A DNA stretch of 51,816 nt, from positions 1-51,816 of the forward strand of contig NZ_QAII01000001.1 of NCBI RefSeq assembly GCF_003060965.1. The letters are read 5' to 3'. Positions 36,692 to 45,439 of the stretch are shown here, in pieces. The stretch comes from Caulobacter sp. HMWF025 (GTDB lineage: Bacteria; Pseudomonadota; Alphaproteobacteria; Caulobacterales; Caulobacteraceae). Position numbers and translations under genes: made by a program. The notes under the pieces are model-generated. The model saw only the letters and a list, made by a program, of their open reading frames with translations, did not search any database and was not told the origin of the DNA. The stretch's first letter is position 1. Every line of letters starts with the position of its first letter.

Positions 36692-38882
36692 CGAACTCAA
36701 TGCTGAAAGGCTGGACGCCGCCGAGACGGCCGGGAGTGCGCGCCGGGGCGCGGCTGTTGGCGCGCGTCTTAGCACGGCGTTTCGCGCCCGGCCTAGTCCA
36801 ACGGCGCTCTTCCGCCGTCTGAGGCAGGAGGGAACCGACAATCTGGAGCGCTGGGTGCTGTGGAGCCCCGTGGCTTTTGGACTGGGGGCCGCCGCCTATC
36901 TGGAAGCGCCGGTCGAGCCGCCCCTGATGCTGCTGCTCGCGGCAGCGCTGGCGAGCGTGGTTCTGGTAGCTCTGGCGCGGCGGACGGCCCTGCGCGGGCT
37001 GGTGGTCGTCACTACCCTGTTGGCCTTTGCTGCCGCCGGGGGCCTTGCGGGTAAGGTTCGCAGTGACCGGGTCGCTTCACCGGTGATCGACGGCGAACGC
37101 CTGCCGCGCCGGGTTGAGGGCTTTGTGGTCGATGTCGTCAGTCCCGGAGCCGGTGGCCAGCGTGTGCTGATCGCCCCGGTCGCCATCGCGGGCCTGTCGC
37201 CGGCCGAGACGCCCAAGCGGCTGCGGGTCACGGTGGACGGCGACCTGGTGCCCGAACCTGGCGAGGCGGTACGGTTCCGGGCCATTCTCGGGCCGCCGCC
37301 GCCGCCGGCCGCGCCGGGGGCCTATGATTTCGCCCGCGATGCCTGGTTCGACGCCGTCGGTGCGGTAGGTTTCTGCCTGGGCGAGATCGGGTCAACACGT
37401 CTGGAACCGCCGCCGCGCCGCTTGCAGGCCGAGATGACCGTCAACCGTTTTCGCTGGCGACTGGCCGGCCGGATCCTCGCGGCGATGGGGCCGACCAGTG
37501 GCGGGATCGGAGCGGCCATGGTCACCGGCCATGAGGCCTGGATTACGCCGGAGCAGACCGAGGCCATGCGGGCCTCGGGCCTGGCCCACATCCTGTCGAT
37601 CTCTGGCCTGCATATGGCGATTGTCGGTGGGTTCGTGTTCGGCCTCGCGCGTCTGGCCATCGCGGCCTCGCCGTGGCTGGCCCTGCGCGCGCCGGGCAAG
37701 AAGATAGCGGCCGTGGCCGGGCTCTCGGCGGTGATCGGCTATCTGGTGATTTCCGGTGCGCCGCCCCCGGCCGAGCGCGCCGCCATCACCGCCGCCGTGG
37801 CCTTTGCCGCCATCCTCTTCGACCGCCAGGCGATCACCCTGCATGGCCTGGCCGTCGCGGCCCTGATCATCCTGGCGCTGCAGCCCGAGGCGGCCGGGGC
37901 ACCGGGGTTCCAGATGTCCTTTGCCGCGACCACGGCCCTGATCGCCCTGGCCGAGGCCTGGCCGAGACCGCTGCGCGAGATCGCCGTGCCCTGGCCGATT
38001 CGGGCGATCCAGGCCGCGACCCAGTGGCTGGCGGTCAGTGTCGGGGCGAGCTTCGTGGCAGGCCTGGCGACCGGGCCCTTCGCCATGCAGCACTTCAACC
38101 GCGTGGCGATCTGGGGGCTGCCGGCCAATCTGATCGTCGCGCCGCTGTCGTCCTTCGTCATCATGCCGTTCCTGGCGCTCGGCACGGTTCTGGAGGCGGT
38201 CGGGTGGGGCGGGCCCTGTCTCGCGATCGCCGGCTGGGGCGTCGATGCCATGGTCGCCGTGGCCGCGCGTTTCGAGGCCGCGGGCGGCCAGGCCGTGGTC
38301 GCCAGCGCGCCACCGGTCACGCTGCTGCTGGCCTGGATCGGCGTGATGCTGCTGTGTCTCTGGCGCGGTCATGTCCGCTGGCTGGGCCTGCCCCTGGCGC
38401 TCGCTGTGGCCCTGTGGCCAAGACCCGAGCCGCCGGACGCCTGGATCGCTGCGGATGGATCTGCCGCAGCAGTGCGGGTCGGCAAACAGGCGGTGGCCCT
38501 GCGACCCGAGGCGCGCCGGTTCGGCATAGAACTCTGGGCGAGGCGGCGGGGCCTGGCTCTTGAGCCTGGCACTGAATTTGACTGCAACGCCCGCAGCTGC
38601 CGGCCGGGAGCGGCCACACCGGTGCGCCTCGCCCTGTCCTGGACCCGGCGCAGCCCCGAGGGGGCCGAGCTTGAACGGCTATGCCTGGCGGCCGAGGTTG
38701 TCGTCCTGCGCGGTGCGACCCCCCGGGTGCTGCCTGAAAGCTGCCGCAGCCGGGTTCTCCTGACTGCTGAAGACTTCAGGCAGGGTGGAGCGACCGAGCT
38801 CTATCGGCGGCACGGGACGTGGTGGATCGTCTGGGCCCAGCCCTTGAGGGGGCACAGGCCCTGGACCGGTCGCGCGTCCTGA
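36672..38882 (+). CDS. comEC: ComEC/Rec2-family DNA-uptake channel protein
   Basis: Multi-spanning inner-membrane protein that in competent bacteria carries single-stranded DNA into the cytosol. About 736 residues: an N-terminal DUF4131-type region with two or three helices and an OB-like segment, then the Competence domain with LAHILSISGLHMAIVGG near residue 315. The C-terminal part (from about residue 590) is a short soluble domain. I find no HxHxDH motif of the beta-lactamase-like nuclease seen in Bacillus ComEC. The start is unclear: GTG 36672 is the first usable codon and overlaps the divergent gltX by 20 nt, and GTG 36855 is an alternative. It converges with the helicase gene across 3 nt. 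Confidence 0.85.
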   Translation: MEEGFDIELNAERLDAAETAGSARRGAAVGARLSTAFRARPSPTALFRRLRQEGTDNLERWVLWSPVAFGLGAAAYLEAPVEPPLMLLLAAALASVVLVALARRTALRGLVVVTTLLAFAAAGGLAGKVRSDRVASPVIDGERLPRRVEGFVVDVVSPGAGGQRVLIAPVAIAGLSPAETPKRLRVTVDGDLVPEPGEAVRFRAILGPPPPPAAPGAYDFARDAWFDAVGAVGFCLGEIGSTRLEPPPRRLQAEMTVNRFRWRLAGRILAAMGPTSGGIGAAMVTGHEAWITPEQTEAMRASGLAHILSISGLHMAIVGGFVFGLARLAIAASPWLALRAPGKKIAAVAGLSAVIGYLVISGAPPPAERAAITAAVAFAAILFDRQAITLHGLAVAALIILALQPEAAGAPGFQMSFAATTALIALAEAWPRPLREIAVPWPIRAIQAATQWLAVSVGASFVAGLATGPFAMQHFNRVAIWGLPANLIVAPLSSFVIMPFLALGTVLEAVGWGGPCLAIAGWGVDAMVAVAARFEAAGGQAVVASAPPVTLLLAWIGVMLLCLWRGHVRWLGLPLALAVALWPRPEPPDAWIAADGSAAAVRVGKQAVALRPEARRFGIELWARRRGLALEPGTEFDCNARSCRPGAATPVRLALSWTRRSPEGAELERLCLAAEVVVLRGATPRVLPESCRSRVLLTAEDFRQGGATELYRRHGTWWIVWAQPLRGHRPWTGRAS

Positions 38883-38885
38883 CGA

Positions 38886-40613
38886 TCAGTCGTCGGTCGG
38901 GGTCTTGGGCAGACGGGGCGGGGCCCGCATCAGGAAGGCCGGGACGTCGTTGCCGAAGCCGATAACCCGACGGTCGTCGTCATCCTCGCGACCACGAACA
39001 GGCTGCACCCCCCGGACGGGCTGGGCCGGACGGGTTTCGCGCTCGGGCCGGACTTCGCGCTCGGGCCGGACTTCGCGTACGGGGCGCGCCTCGCGGGCCG
39101 GGCGGGCTTCGCGCTCGGCACGGGGCTCGCGCTCGGGACGGGTGCGTTCGCGCGGGGCCGGAGCCACGGCTTCAGCCTCGACCGTTTCGACGGCTTCAGC
39201 ACGCGGGGTACGCTCGCCGCGCGGCTTGCGTTCGCGACGGGCGCGCGGGGCGCGCTCTTCACGGGCCTCGGCCGGGGCTTCCACGGCATCGGCGACAACG
39301 GCTTCGACGGCGGCGTCCTCGGCCGGGGCATCGCCCTCGATCTCGCGAACCCGTGAGCCACGGCCGCCGCGCGCCGAGCGTTCGCCCGTCTCGCGTTCGC
39401 CACGCTCACGTCCGGCAGGCGCGCCACGGCCGCGCTTGCGGTCCTTGTCGCCTTCGCGCCGAACGGTGACGGCACCCGAGTAGTCGAGGTCGAGCTTTTC
39501 TTCGTCCGGGGTCGAGCCGATCAGCTTGACCACCTTGTCGAAGCCCTTGTCGTCCGAAGGGGTGACCAGCATGTAGGTGATGCCCGAACGCCCGGCGCGA
39601 CCAGTGCGGCCGATGCGGTGCACATAGTCATCGGCATGGTGCGGGACGTCGTAGTTGAAGACGTGGCTGACGGCCGGGATATCGAGGCCGCGCGCGGCGA
39701 CGTCGGAGGCCACCAGGATCTTCAGCGAACCGTCGCGGAAGGCCGCCAGGGTCTTCATGCGCTGGCTCTGGTCGAGGTCGCCGTGGATGGCGGCAGCGTC
39801 AAAGCCGTGCGAGCGCAGGGACTTGGCCACCACATCGACTTCGGTCTTGCGGTTGCAGAACACGATGCCGGTCTCGATCTGGGCCTTCTCGATCAGGGCC
39901 CGCAGCGCCAGGCGCTTGGCCTTGGGATCGGAGGAGGGCACCTTGACCAGCAGTTGGGTGATGTTCTCGTTGGTCGTCGCCGGACGCGCGGCCTCGATCC
40001 GCACGGGATCCTTGAGGAACTGCTTGGTCAGGCGGGTGATTTCCGGCGGCATGGTCGCCGAGAAGAACAGCGTCTGCTTCTTGGGCGGCGTCATCTTGAA
40101 GATGCGCTCGATGTCCGGAATGAAGCCCATGTCCAGCATGCGGTCGGCTTCGTCGACGACCAGGAACTGCACGCCGGTCATCAGCAGCTTGCCGCGTTCG
40201 AAATGGTCGAGCAGGCGGCCGGGGGTGGCGATCAGCACGTCGACGCCACGATCCAGCTTCTTCTCCTGGTCGCCGAACGACACGCCGCCGATCAGCAGGG
40301 CCCAGGAGAGCTTGGTGCCCTTGGCGTATTTCTCGAAGCTGGAGGCGACCTGGTCGGCCAGTTCGCGGGTCGGGGCGATGACCAGGGCGCGCGGCATGCG
40401 GGCCTTGGCGCGGCCGTTCATCAGCTTGTCGATGAGGGGCAGGGTGAAGGCGGCGGTCTTGCCGGTGCCGGTCTGGGCGATACCCAGAACGTCCTGACCG
40501 GCGAGGGCGACCGGGATCGCCTGGGCCTGGATGGGGGTGGCCGTCGTGTAGCCGGTGTCTGCGACCGCTTGCAGGGTCGTGGGCGACAGCCCGAGTTCGG
40601 AAAATTCTGTCAT
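38886..40613 (-). CDS. rhlE: RhlE-type DEAD-box RNA helicase with repetitive charged tail
   Basis: ATP-dependent RNA helicase, 575 residues. The core (1-375) has the Q motif in YTTATPIQAQAIP, Walker A AQTGTGKT (Lys52), DEAD in LVVDEADRMLDMGF, SAT in FFSATMPPE and the HRIGRTGRAGR motif. After residue 395 comes a disordered Arg/Glu/Ala-rich tail with imperfect repeats of the type RPEREV. Such tails bind RNA or RNase E in degradosomes, which in Caulobacter include DEAD-box helicases. An upstream promoter (40698-40725) gives a leader of about 80 nt. Confidence 0.92.
   Translation of the reverse strand: MTEFSELGLSPTTLQAVADTGYTTATPIQAQAIPVALAGQDVLGIAQTGTGKTAAFTLPLIDKLMNGRAKARMPRALVIAPTRELADQVASSFEKYAKGTKLSWALLIGGVSFGDQEKKLDRGVDVLIATPGRLLDHFERGKLLMTGVQFLVVDEADRMLDMGFIPDIERIFKMTPPKKQTLFFSATMPPEITRLTKQFLKDPVRIEAARPATTNENITQLLVKVPSSDPKAKRLALRALIEKAQIETGIVFCNRKTEVDVVAKSLRSHGFDAAAIHGDLDQSQRMKTLAAFRDGSLKILVASDVAARGLDIPAVSHVFNYDVPHHADDYVHRIGRTGRAGRSGITYMLVTPSDDKGFDKVVKLIGSTPDEEKLDLDYSGAVTVRREGDKDRKRGRGAPAGRERGERETGERSARGGRGSRVREIEGDAPAEDAAVEAVVADAVEAPAEAREERAPRARRERKPRGERTPRAEAVETVEAEAVAPAPRERTRPEREPRAEREARPAREARPVREVRPEREVRPERETRPAQPVRGVQPVRGREDDDDRRVIGFGNDVPAFLMRAPPRLPKTPTDD
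39036..39071. repeat. Tandem 18-bp repeat inside the helicase gene
   Basis: The unit TTCGCGCTCGGGCCGGAC occurs twice in a row without change (39036-39053, 39054-39071), with a degenerate third copy after it. On the minus strand it encodes Arg-Pro-Glu-Arg-Glu-Val-type hexapeptides. Eighteen bp keeps the reading frame, so copy number could vary without breaking the gene. Confidence 0.8.
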
Positions 40614-40697
40614 GTCATTCTGGCTGAAAATTCAGAGCCACCCGTGCGTGGGCGAACGGGCGGCGCGGATTCGCCAGACCTGCTCCGAAGTTGGGGA

Positions 40698-40725
40698 TAA
40701 ATAGGCGTAATGGCGCCAAAGTCAA
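40698..40725 (-). promoter_or_regulatory. Putative promoter of the rhlE-type gene
   Basis: On the minus strand TTGACT (40725-40720), 16 nt, then TATTTA (40703-40698). This leaves a leader of about 80 nt before the helicase start, a feature of several helicase genes regulated by cold or by their own product. Confidence 0.5.
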
Positions 40726-40747
40726 TCACGGCGCGCTTAGGACGGGG

Positions 40748-41476
40748 ATGAGCAGACCTATGGACGACAGCGGCTGGACGTCTTCCGCCCGGGCCTGGAT
40801 CGCAGACATGGGCGATACCGGGGATTTTGGCCGGCAACATGTTCTGGACGGCCCGATGACGGCCCAGCTCAGGCTGCTGTCCGGCGGCCGGGCCCTGGAT
40901 GTCGGCTGCGGGGAAGGGCGGTTCTGCCGAATGCTCCGGGCCGAGGGCTTCGATCCCGTCGGGCTTGATCCGACGGCGGAGCTTCTGGTCGAGGCCAGGA
41001 TCCGTGATCCCGACGGAATCTATCTTGAGGGGCGAGCCGAGGCGCTGGAGTTCCCCGACGGGCATTTCGACCTCGTGGTCACCTATCTGACCCTGATCGA
41101 CATCGAGGGCGCGGAGGCGGCCATTGCGGAGATGGTCCGGGTGCTGCGTCCGGGCGGAACCCTGCTGGTGGCCAATCTCAGCAGCTTCAGCAGCGCCCGC
41201 GCCCATGATGGATGGCAGCGCAACCTTCTGGGCCGAAGGGTGCATTTCGCCATCGACCGGTATCTGGAGCGCCGGTCCACCTGGGAACGCTGGCGGGGGA
41301 TTTCGATCCGCAACTGGCACCGGCCCCTGAGCGACTACATGAAATGGTTCCTGGGGCAGGGGCTGATCCTGACCCATTTCGATGAGCCCGCAGCGACCGG
41401 TGGTGAGCCCGCCAAGGCCGAGCGCTACAATCGTGTGCCCTGGTATGTGCTAATGACGTGGCGCAAGCCGGCCTGA
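40748..41476 (+). CDS. Class I SAM-dependent methyltransferase
   Basis: A 242-residue cytosolic protein. The SAM-binding motif I is RALDVGCGEGRFCRML (around residues 48-63). An acidic motif II end follows (GLDPTAELL), and the Methyltransf_11-type FDLVVTYLTLIDI and RVLRPGGTLLVANL. The substrate cannot be told from sequence; relatives methylate small molecules or quinone-like compounds. ATG 40748 follows GGACGGGG. It is divergent from the helicase gene and may share a transcript with sdhE and mfd downstream (42-nt and 9-nt gaps). Confidence 0.8.
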   Translation: MSRPMDDSGWTSSARAWIADMGDTGDFGRQHVLDGPMTAQLRLLSGGRALDVGCGEGRFCRMLRAEGFDPVGLDPTAELLVEARIRDPDGIYLEGRAEALEFPDGHFDLVVTYLTLIDIEGAEAAIAEMVRVLRPGGTLLVANLSSFSSARAHDGWQRNLLGRRVHFAIDRYLERRSTWERWRGISIRNWHRPLSDYMKWFLGQGLILTHFDEPAATGGEPAKAERYNRVPWYVLMTWRKPA

Positions 41477-41518
41477 GCGCTGGCGCCCGACCGTCCTGCA
41501 CTCTATATCCGCCGGCAC

Positions 41519-41812
41519 ATGACCATCGATCACGACTCCCGCCTTCGGCGGCTTCGGTTCCGCGCCTGGCATCGCGGTTTTCGGGAAGCGGACCTCATCC
41601 TGGGGCCGTTTGCGGACAACCATGCCCAGAACCTGACGCCCGAGCAGTTCGATACGCTCGAAGCGCTGCTCGAGAACCCGGATCGCGAGATCTATGCCTG
41701 GATCGTCGGTCAGGAGCCGACCCCCCCGGCCTTCGAGACCGACGTGCTGGCGATGATCCGCACCTTCCGGTTCGAGGCCCATGCCGTGCGCCCGGTCGGC
41801 GACGGCGCTTAA
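41519..41812 (+). CDS. sdhE: SdhE-family FAD assembly factor
   Basis: A 97-residue protein that helps attach FAD covalently to succinate dehydrogenase subunit SdhA. The key RGxxE motif is present as RGFREADLIL (Arg19, Gly20, Glu23), and the rest follows the five-helix DUF339 pattern (LTPEQFDTLEALLENPDREI). The sdhE-mfd pairing seen here, with a 9-nt gap, is common in alphaproteobacteria. Confidence 0.9.
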   Translation: MTIDHDSRLRRLRFRAWHRGFREADLILGPFADNHAQNLTPEQFDTLEALLENPDREIYAWIVGQEPTPPAFETDVLAMIRTFRFEAHAVRPVGDGA

Positions 41813-41821
41813 GAGAGTTTC

Positions 41822-44800
41822 ATGGCCTACGACGCCAAGCAGATCGCCAAGGCCTCAGGCGGCCTGACCCTGGCCGGTGCGCCTGAGGGCTTTGATGCCC
41901 TGGTGATGGCCGACATCGCCCGGGCGCGCGGCGGCCTGACCGCCTTCGTGGCCCGCGACACCGCCCGGGCCAATGCCTTCCTCGACGCCCTGAAGTTCTT
42001 CGCGCCCGAGATCGAGGCCGTGCTGTTCCCGTCGTGGGACTGCCTGCCCTATGACCGGGTCGGCCCCTCGGCAGGCGTTGCAGCCCAACGGATGGCCACG
42101 CTGTCGCGCCTGGCGCGAGGCCTGGGCACGGCCAAGCCGGCCATGCTGGTCATCGCTGCGCCGGCCCTGCTGCAGCGGGTGCCCGACAAGAGCGTGCTGC
42201 TGCGTGCCAGCTATTCGGCCAGGGTCGGCAACAGCGTCGATATCAAGGATCTCGAGCGCTATTTCGCCGTCAACGGCTATGCCCGCGCCTCCACGGTCTC
42301 GGAAAAGGGCGAGTTCGCGATCCGGGGCGGGGTGATCGACGTCTATCCCTCGGCCGCCGAAGAGCCCGTGCGGCTGGACCTGTTCGGCGACACCCTGGAG
42401 AGCATCCGGGCCTTTGATCCGGAAACCCAGCGCTCGACCAAGCAGCTGAAGGAGATTGATCTCCTGCCGGTCAGCGAGGCCCTGCTTGATGCCGACGGCG
42501 TGTCGCGCTTCCGCCGGGGCTATGTGGCGAAGTTCGGGGCCCCGGGTGATGACGCCCTGTATGCTGCCGTCAGCGAGGGCGGGCGCCGCGCCGGGCTCGA
42601 GCACTGGCTGCCGCTGCTTTACGAGCGCATGGCGACCCTGTTCGACTACCTGCCCGCCGGATCGCTGCTGGGCATCGACAACCAGACCAGCGAGGCGCGC
42701 GACGAGCGTCTGGCCATGATCCAGGACGCCTACGACGCCCGCGCCAGCGCCGACCGCAAGTCGGCCTATCGCCCTCTCGATCCCGCCGCCCTCTATCTGA
42801 CGGCCAGGGAATGGGATGAGGCGGTGTCGGACCGGCCGCATCGCCAGTTCACGCCCTTCCAGCCCCAGGGCCTGGATGTCGTCGACATGGGGGCCAAGCT
42901 GGGACGGGTGTTCGCCGCCGAGCGGGCCCAGGACAGCGTCAACCTGTTCGAGGCCACCAGCGATCACGCCAGGGCCCTGGCTGCGGCCGGGAAGCGGGTG
43001 CTGTTCGCCTCGTGGTCGGAAGGCTCGTCCGAGCGCCTCGGGACCATGCTGGCCGATCACGGCCTGAAGAAGATCCCCTATGCGGCCTACTGGCAGGCGG
43101 CCAAGGCCAATGATCCCAAGGTCCCGCAGCGGGTCGTGCTGCCGCTGGACCACGGCTTCGAAACCGAAAACCTGGCGGTCATTTCCGAGACCGACATCCT
43201 CGGCGACCGGCTGGCCAGGCCGCGCAAGAAGCGCCGCGCCGCCAACTTCCTGGCCGAGGCCAGCGCCCTGACGCCCGGCGATCTGGTCGTCCATATCGAT
43301 CACGGCATCGGCCGCTACGAGGGCCTCAAGACCCTCGACGTCCAGGGCGCGCCGCATGACTGCCTCGACCTGCTGTATGGCGGTGAGGCCAAACTCTATC
43401 TGCCGGTCGAGAACATCGACCTGCTGACCCGCTACGGCACGGACGGTGAGAACGTCCAGCTCGACAAGCTGGGTGGCGCGGCCTGGCAGGGCCGCAAGGC
43501 CAAGGCCAAGGAACGTCTGCGGGTCATGGCCGAGGGCCTGATCCAGATCGCCGCCGCCCGCCAGCTGAAGTCGGTGGAAGAAACCGATCCGCCGTCGGGG
43601 GTGTTCGACGAGTTTTGTGCCCGCTTCCCGTATGAGGAAACCGACGACCAGCTGTCGGCCATCGCCGACGTTCTGGGTGATCTGGGCTCGGGCAAGCCGA
43701 TGGATCGCCTGATCTGCGGCGATGTCGGCTTCGGCAAGACAGAGGTGGCCCTGCGGGCGGCCTTCGTGGTGGCGATGAGCGGCAAGCAGGTGGCCATCGT
43801 CTGCCCGACGACCCTGCTGGCCCGTCAGCACTACAAGACCTTCAAGGACCGCTTCCAGGGCTGGCCGGTCAAGGTCACCCGTCTGTCGCGTCTGGTGACC
43901 GGCAAGGAAGCCGCCGAGACCCGCGAGGGCCTGGCCAATGGCCAGATGGAGATCGTGGTCGGCACCCATGCGGTGCTCAGCAAGCAGGTCTCGTTCAAGG
44001 ACCTGGGCCTCGTGATCGTCGACGAGGAGCAGCACTTCGGGGTCAAGCACAAGGAGAAGCTGAAAGAGCTTCGCGCCGACGTGCACATGCTGACCCTGAC
44101 TGCCACGCCGATCCCGCGCACCCTGCAGATGGCGCTCAGCGGCATCCGCGAGATGTCGATCATTGCCACCCCGCCGGTCGATCGCCTGGCGGTACGGACC
44201 TATATCAGTCCGTTCGACCCGGTGACCCTGCGCGAGGCCCTGCTGCGCGAGAAGTATCGCGGCGGCCAGGCCTACTATGTCGTGCCGCGCATCAAGGACC
44301 TGGAGGATATCGAGAAGTTCCTCCGCACCCAGGTGCCCGAGGTCAAATATGTCGTCGGCCACGGCCAGATGGCCCCGACCCAGCTGGAAGACGTGATGAC
44401 GGCCTTCTACGAGGGCCAGTACGACGTTCTCCTTGCGACCACTATCGTGGAAAGTGGGCTGGACATCCCGTCGGCCAACACCCTGATCGTTCACCGCGCC
44501 GACATGTTCGGCCTGGCCCAGCTGTATCAGATCCGCGGACGCGTCGGCCGCTCCAAGGCCCGGGCCTATGCCTATCTGACCACGCCGAACGAGAAGACCA
44601 TCACCCTGTCGGCCGAGAAGCGCCTGCAGGTGCTGCAGTCTCTGGACAGCCTGGGGGCCGGCTTCCAGCTGGCCAGCCACGACCTTGACCAGCGCGGCGG
44701 CGGCAACCTGCTGGGCGACGAGCAGAGCGGTCACATCAAGGAGATCGGCGTCGAGCTCTATCAGCAGATGCTGGAAGACGCCGTGGCCGAGTTGCGCCAG

Positions 44801-45286
44801 CGCCAGGGGGCCGAGGCCCTGCTGGAGGATCGCGGCTGGTCGCCGCAGATCAATACCGGCGCGGCCGTGATGATTCCGGACGACTATGTGCCGGACCTGA
44901 ACGTGCGCCTGTCGCTCTATCGCCGTCTGTCGGAAGCCGAGAAGTCGGCCGACCGCGAGGCGCTGGCGGCCGAGCTGATCGACCGCTTCGGCCCGTTGCC
45001 GCCCGAGACCGACAGCCTGCTCAAGGTCGTCGCCATCAAGGGCCTGTGCCGCGAAGCCAATGTCGCCAAGATCGACGTCGGGCCCAAGGGCGCGGTGGCC
45101 AGCTTCCGCAATGACAGCTACGCCAACCCACTGGGCCTGATGCAGTTCGTGGCCAAGAACAACATCGTCTGGAAGGTGCGTCCCGACCAGAAGGTGGTGG
45201 TCAAGGGCGAGTGGGAAACGCCGGCCCAGCGTCTGGATGCCGCCGAGAAGATCCTGGTTCAGCTGGCCACCCTGGCCCGGGGCTGA
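41822..45286 (+). CDS. mfd: Transcription-repair coupling factor
   Basis: Translocase that removes RNA polymerase stalled at lesions and recruits UvrA. The 1154-residue protein shows the UvrB-homology N-terminus and a CarD-like RNA polymerase interaction domain (LTPGDLVVHIDHGIGRYEGL). The RecG-like motor has Walker A GDVGFGKTE near residue 634, DEEQHFGV, and TATPIPRTLQMALSGIREM. A C-terminal TRCF domain follows. Its length is normal. It is followed by a double hairpin. Confidence 0.97.
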   Translation: MAYDAKQIAKASGGLTLAGAPEGFDALVMADIARARGGLTAFVARDTARANAFLDALKFFAPEIEAVLFPSWDCLPYDRVGPSAGVAAQRMATLSRLARGLGTAKPAMLVIAAPALLQRVPDKSVLLRASYSARVGNSVDIKDLERYFAVNGYARASTVSEKGEFAIRGGVIDVYPSAAEEPVRLDLFGDTLESIRAFDPETQRSTKQLKEIDLLPVSEALLDADGVSRFRRGYVAKFGAPGDDALYAAVSEGGRRAGLEHWLPLLYERMATLFDYLPAGSLLGIDNQTSEARDERLAMIQDAYDARASADRKSAYRPLDPAALYLTAREWDEAVSDRPHRQFTPFQPQGLDVVDMGAKLGRVFAAERAQDSVNLFEATSDHARALAAAGKRVLFASWSEGSSERLGTMLADHGLKKIPYAAYWQAAKANDPKVPQRVVLPLDHGFETENLAVISETDILGDRLARPRKKRRAANFLAEASALTPGDLVVHIDHGIGRYEGLKTLDVQGAPHDCLDLLYGGEAKLYLPVENIDLLTRYGTDGENVQLDKLGGAAWQGRKAKAKERLRVMAEGLIQIAAARQLKSVEETDPPSGVFDEFCARFPYEETDDQLSAIADVLGDLGSGKPMDRLICGDVGFGKTEVALRAAFVVAMSGKQVAIVCPTTLLARQHYKTFKDRFQGWPVKVTRLSRLVTGKEAAETREGLANGQMEIVVGTHAVLSKQVSFKDLGLVIVDEEQHFGVKHKEKLKELRADVHMLTLTATPIPRTLQMALSGIREMSIIATPPVDRLAVRTYISPFDPVTLREALLREKYRGGQAYYVVPRIKDLEDIEKFLRTQVPEVKYVVGHGQMAPTQLEDVMTAFYEGQYDVLLATTIVESGLDIPSANTLIVHRADMFGLAQLYQIRGRVGRSKARAYAYLTTPNEKTITLSAEKRLQVLQSLDSLGAGFQLASHDLDQRGGGNLLGDEQSGHIKEIGVELYQQMLEDAVAELRQRQGAEALLEDRGWSPQINTGAAVMIPDDYVPDLNVRLSLYRRLSEAEKSADREALAAELIDRFGPLPPETDSLLKVVAIKGLCREANVAKIDVGPKGAVASFRNDSYANPLGLMQFVAKNNIVWKVRPDQKVVVKGEWETPAQRLDAAEKILVQLATLARG

Positions 45287-45300
45287 CCCGGGCAAGGCTG

Positions 45301-45349
45301 CAGGTCATGGGGCGGCTTCAACCCATGACCTGGGACCATATGGTCTTTT
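45301..45349 (+). terminator. Double-hairpin terminator after mfd
   Basis: CAGGTCATGGG (45301-45311) pairs perfectly with CCCATGACCTG (45322-45332). Directly after it, GACCATATGGTC (45334-45345) is a palindrome followed by TTTT. The first stem lacks its own U-tract, so the pair together is the likely terminator. The remaining 90 nt to the next gene shows nothing clear. Confidence 0.55.
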
Positions 45350-45439
45350 GGGTTTGGTCCAGCCCGTCGCAGACCCACGTTCGGCTGGCAGCCTGCGCAA
45401 TGTAGTGAAATAAAGGTCGGACCACGTGATTCCACGCGG

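Noticed and set aside
41855..45295. 1146-codon minus-strand ORF opposite mfd
   Set aside because: Mirrors mfd almost exactly in extent and has shadow-like composition.
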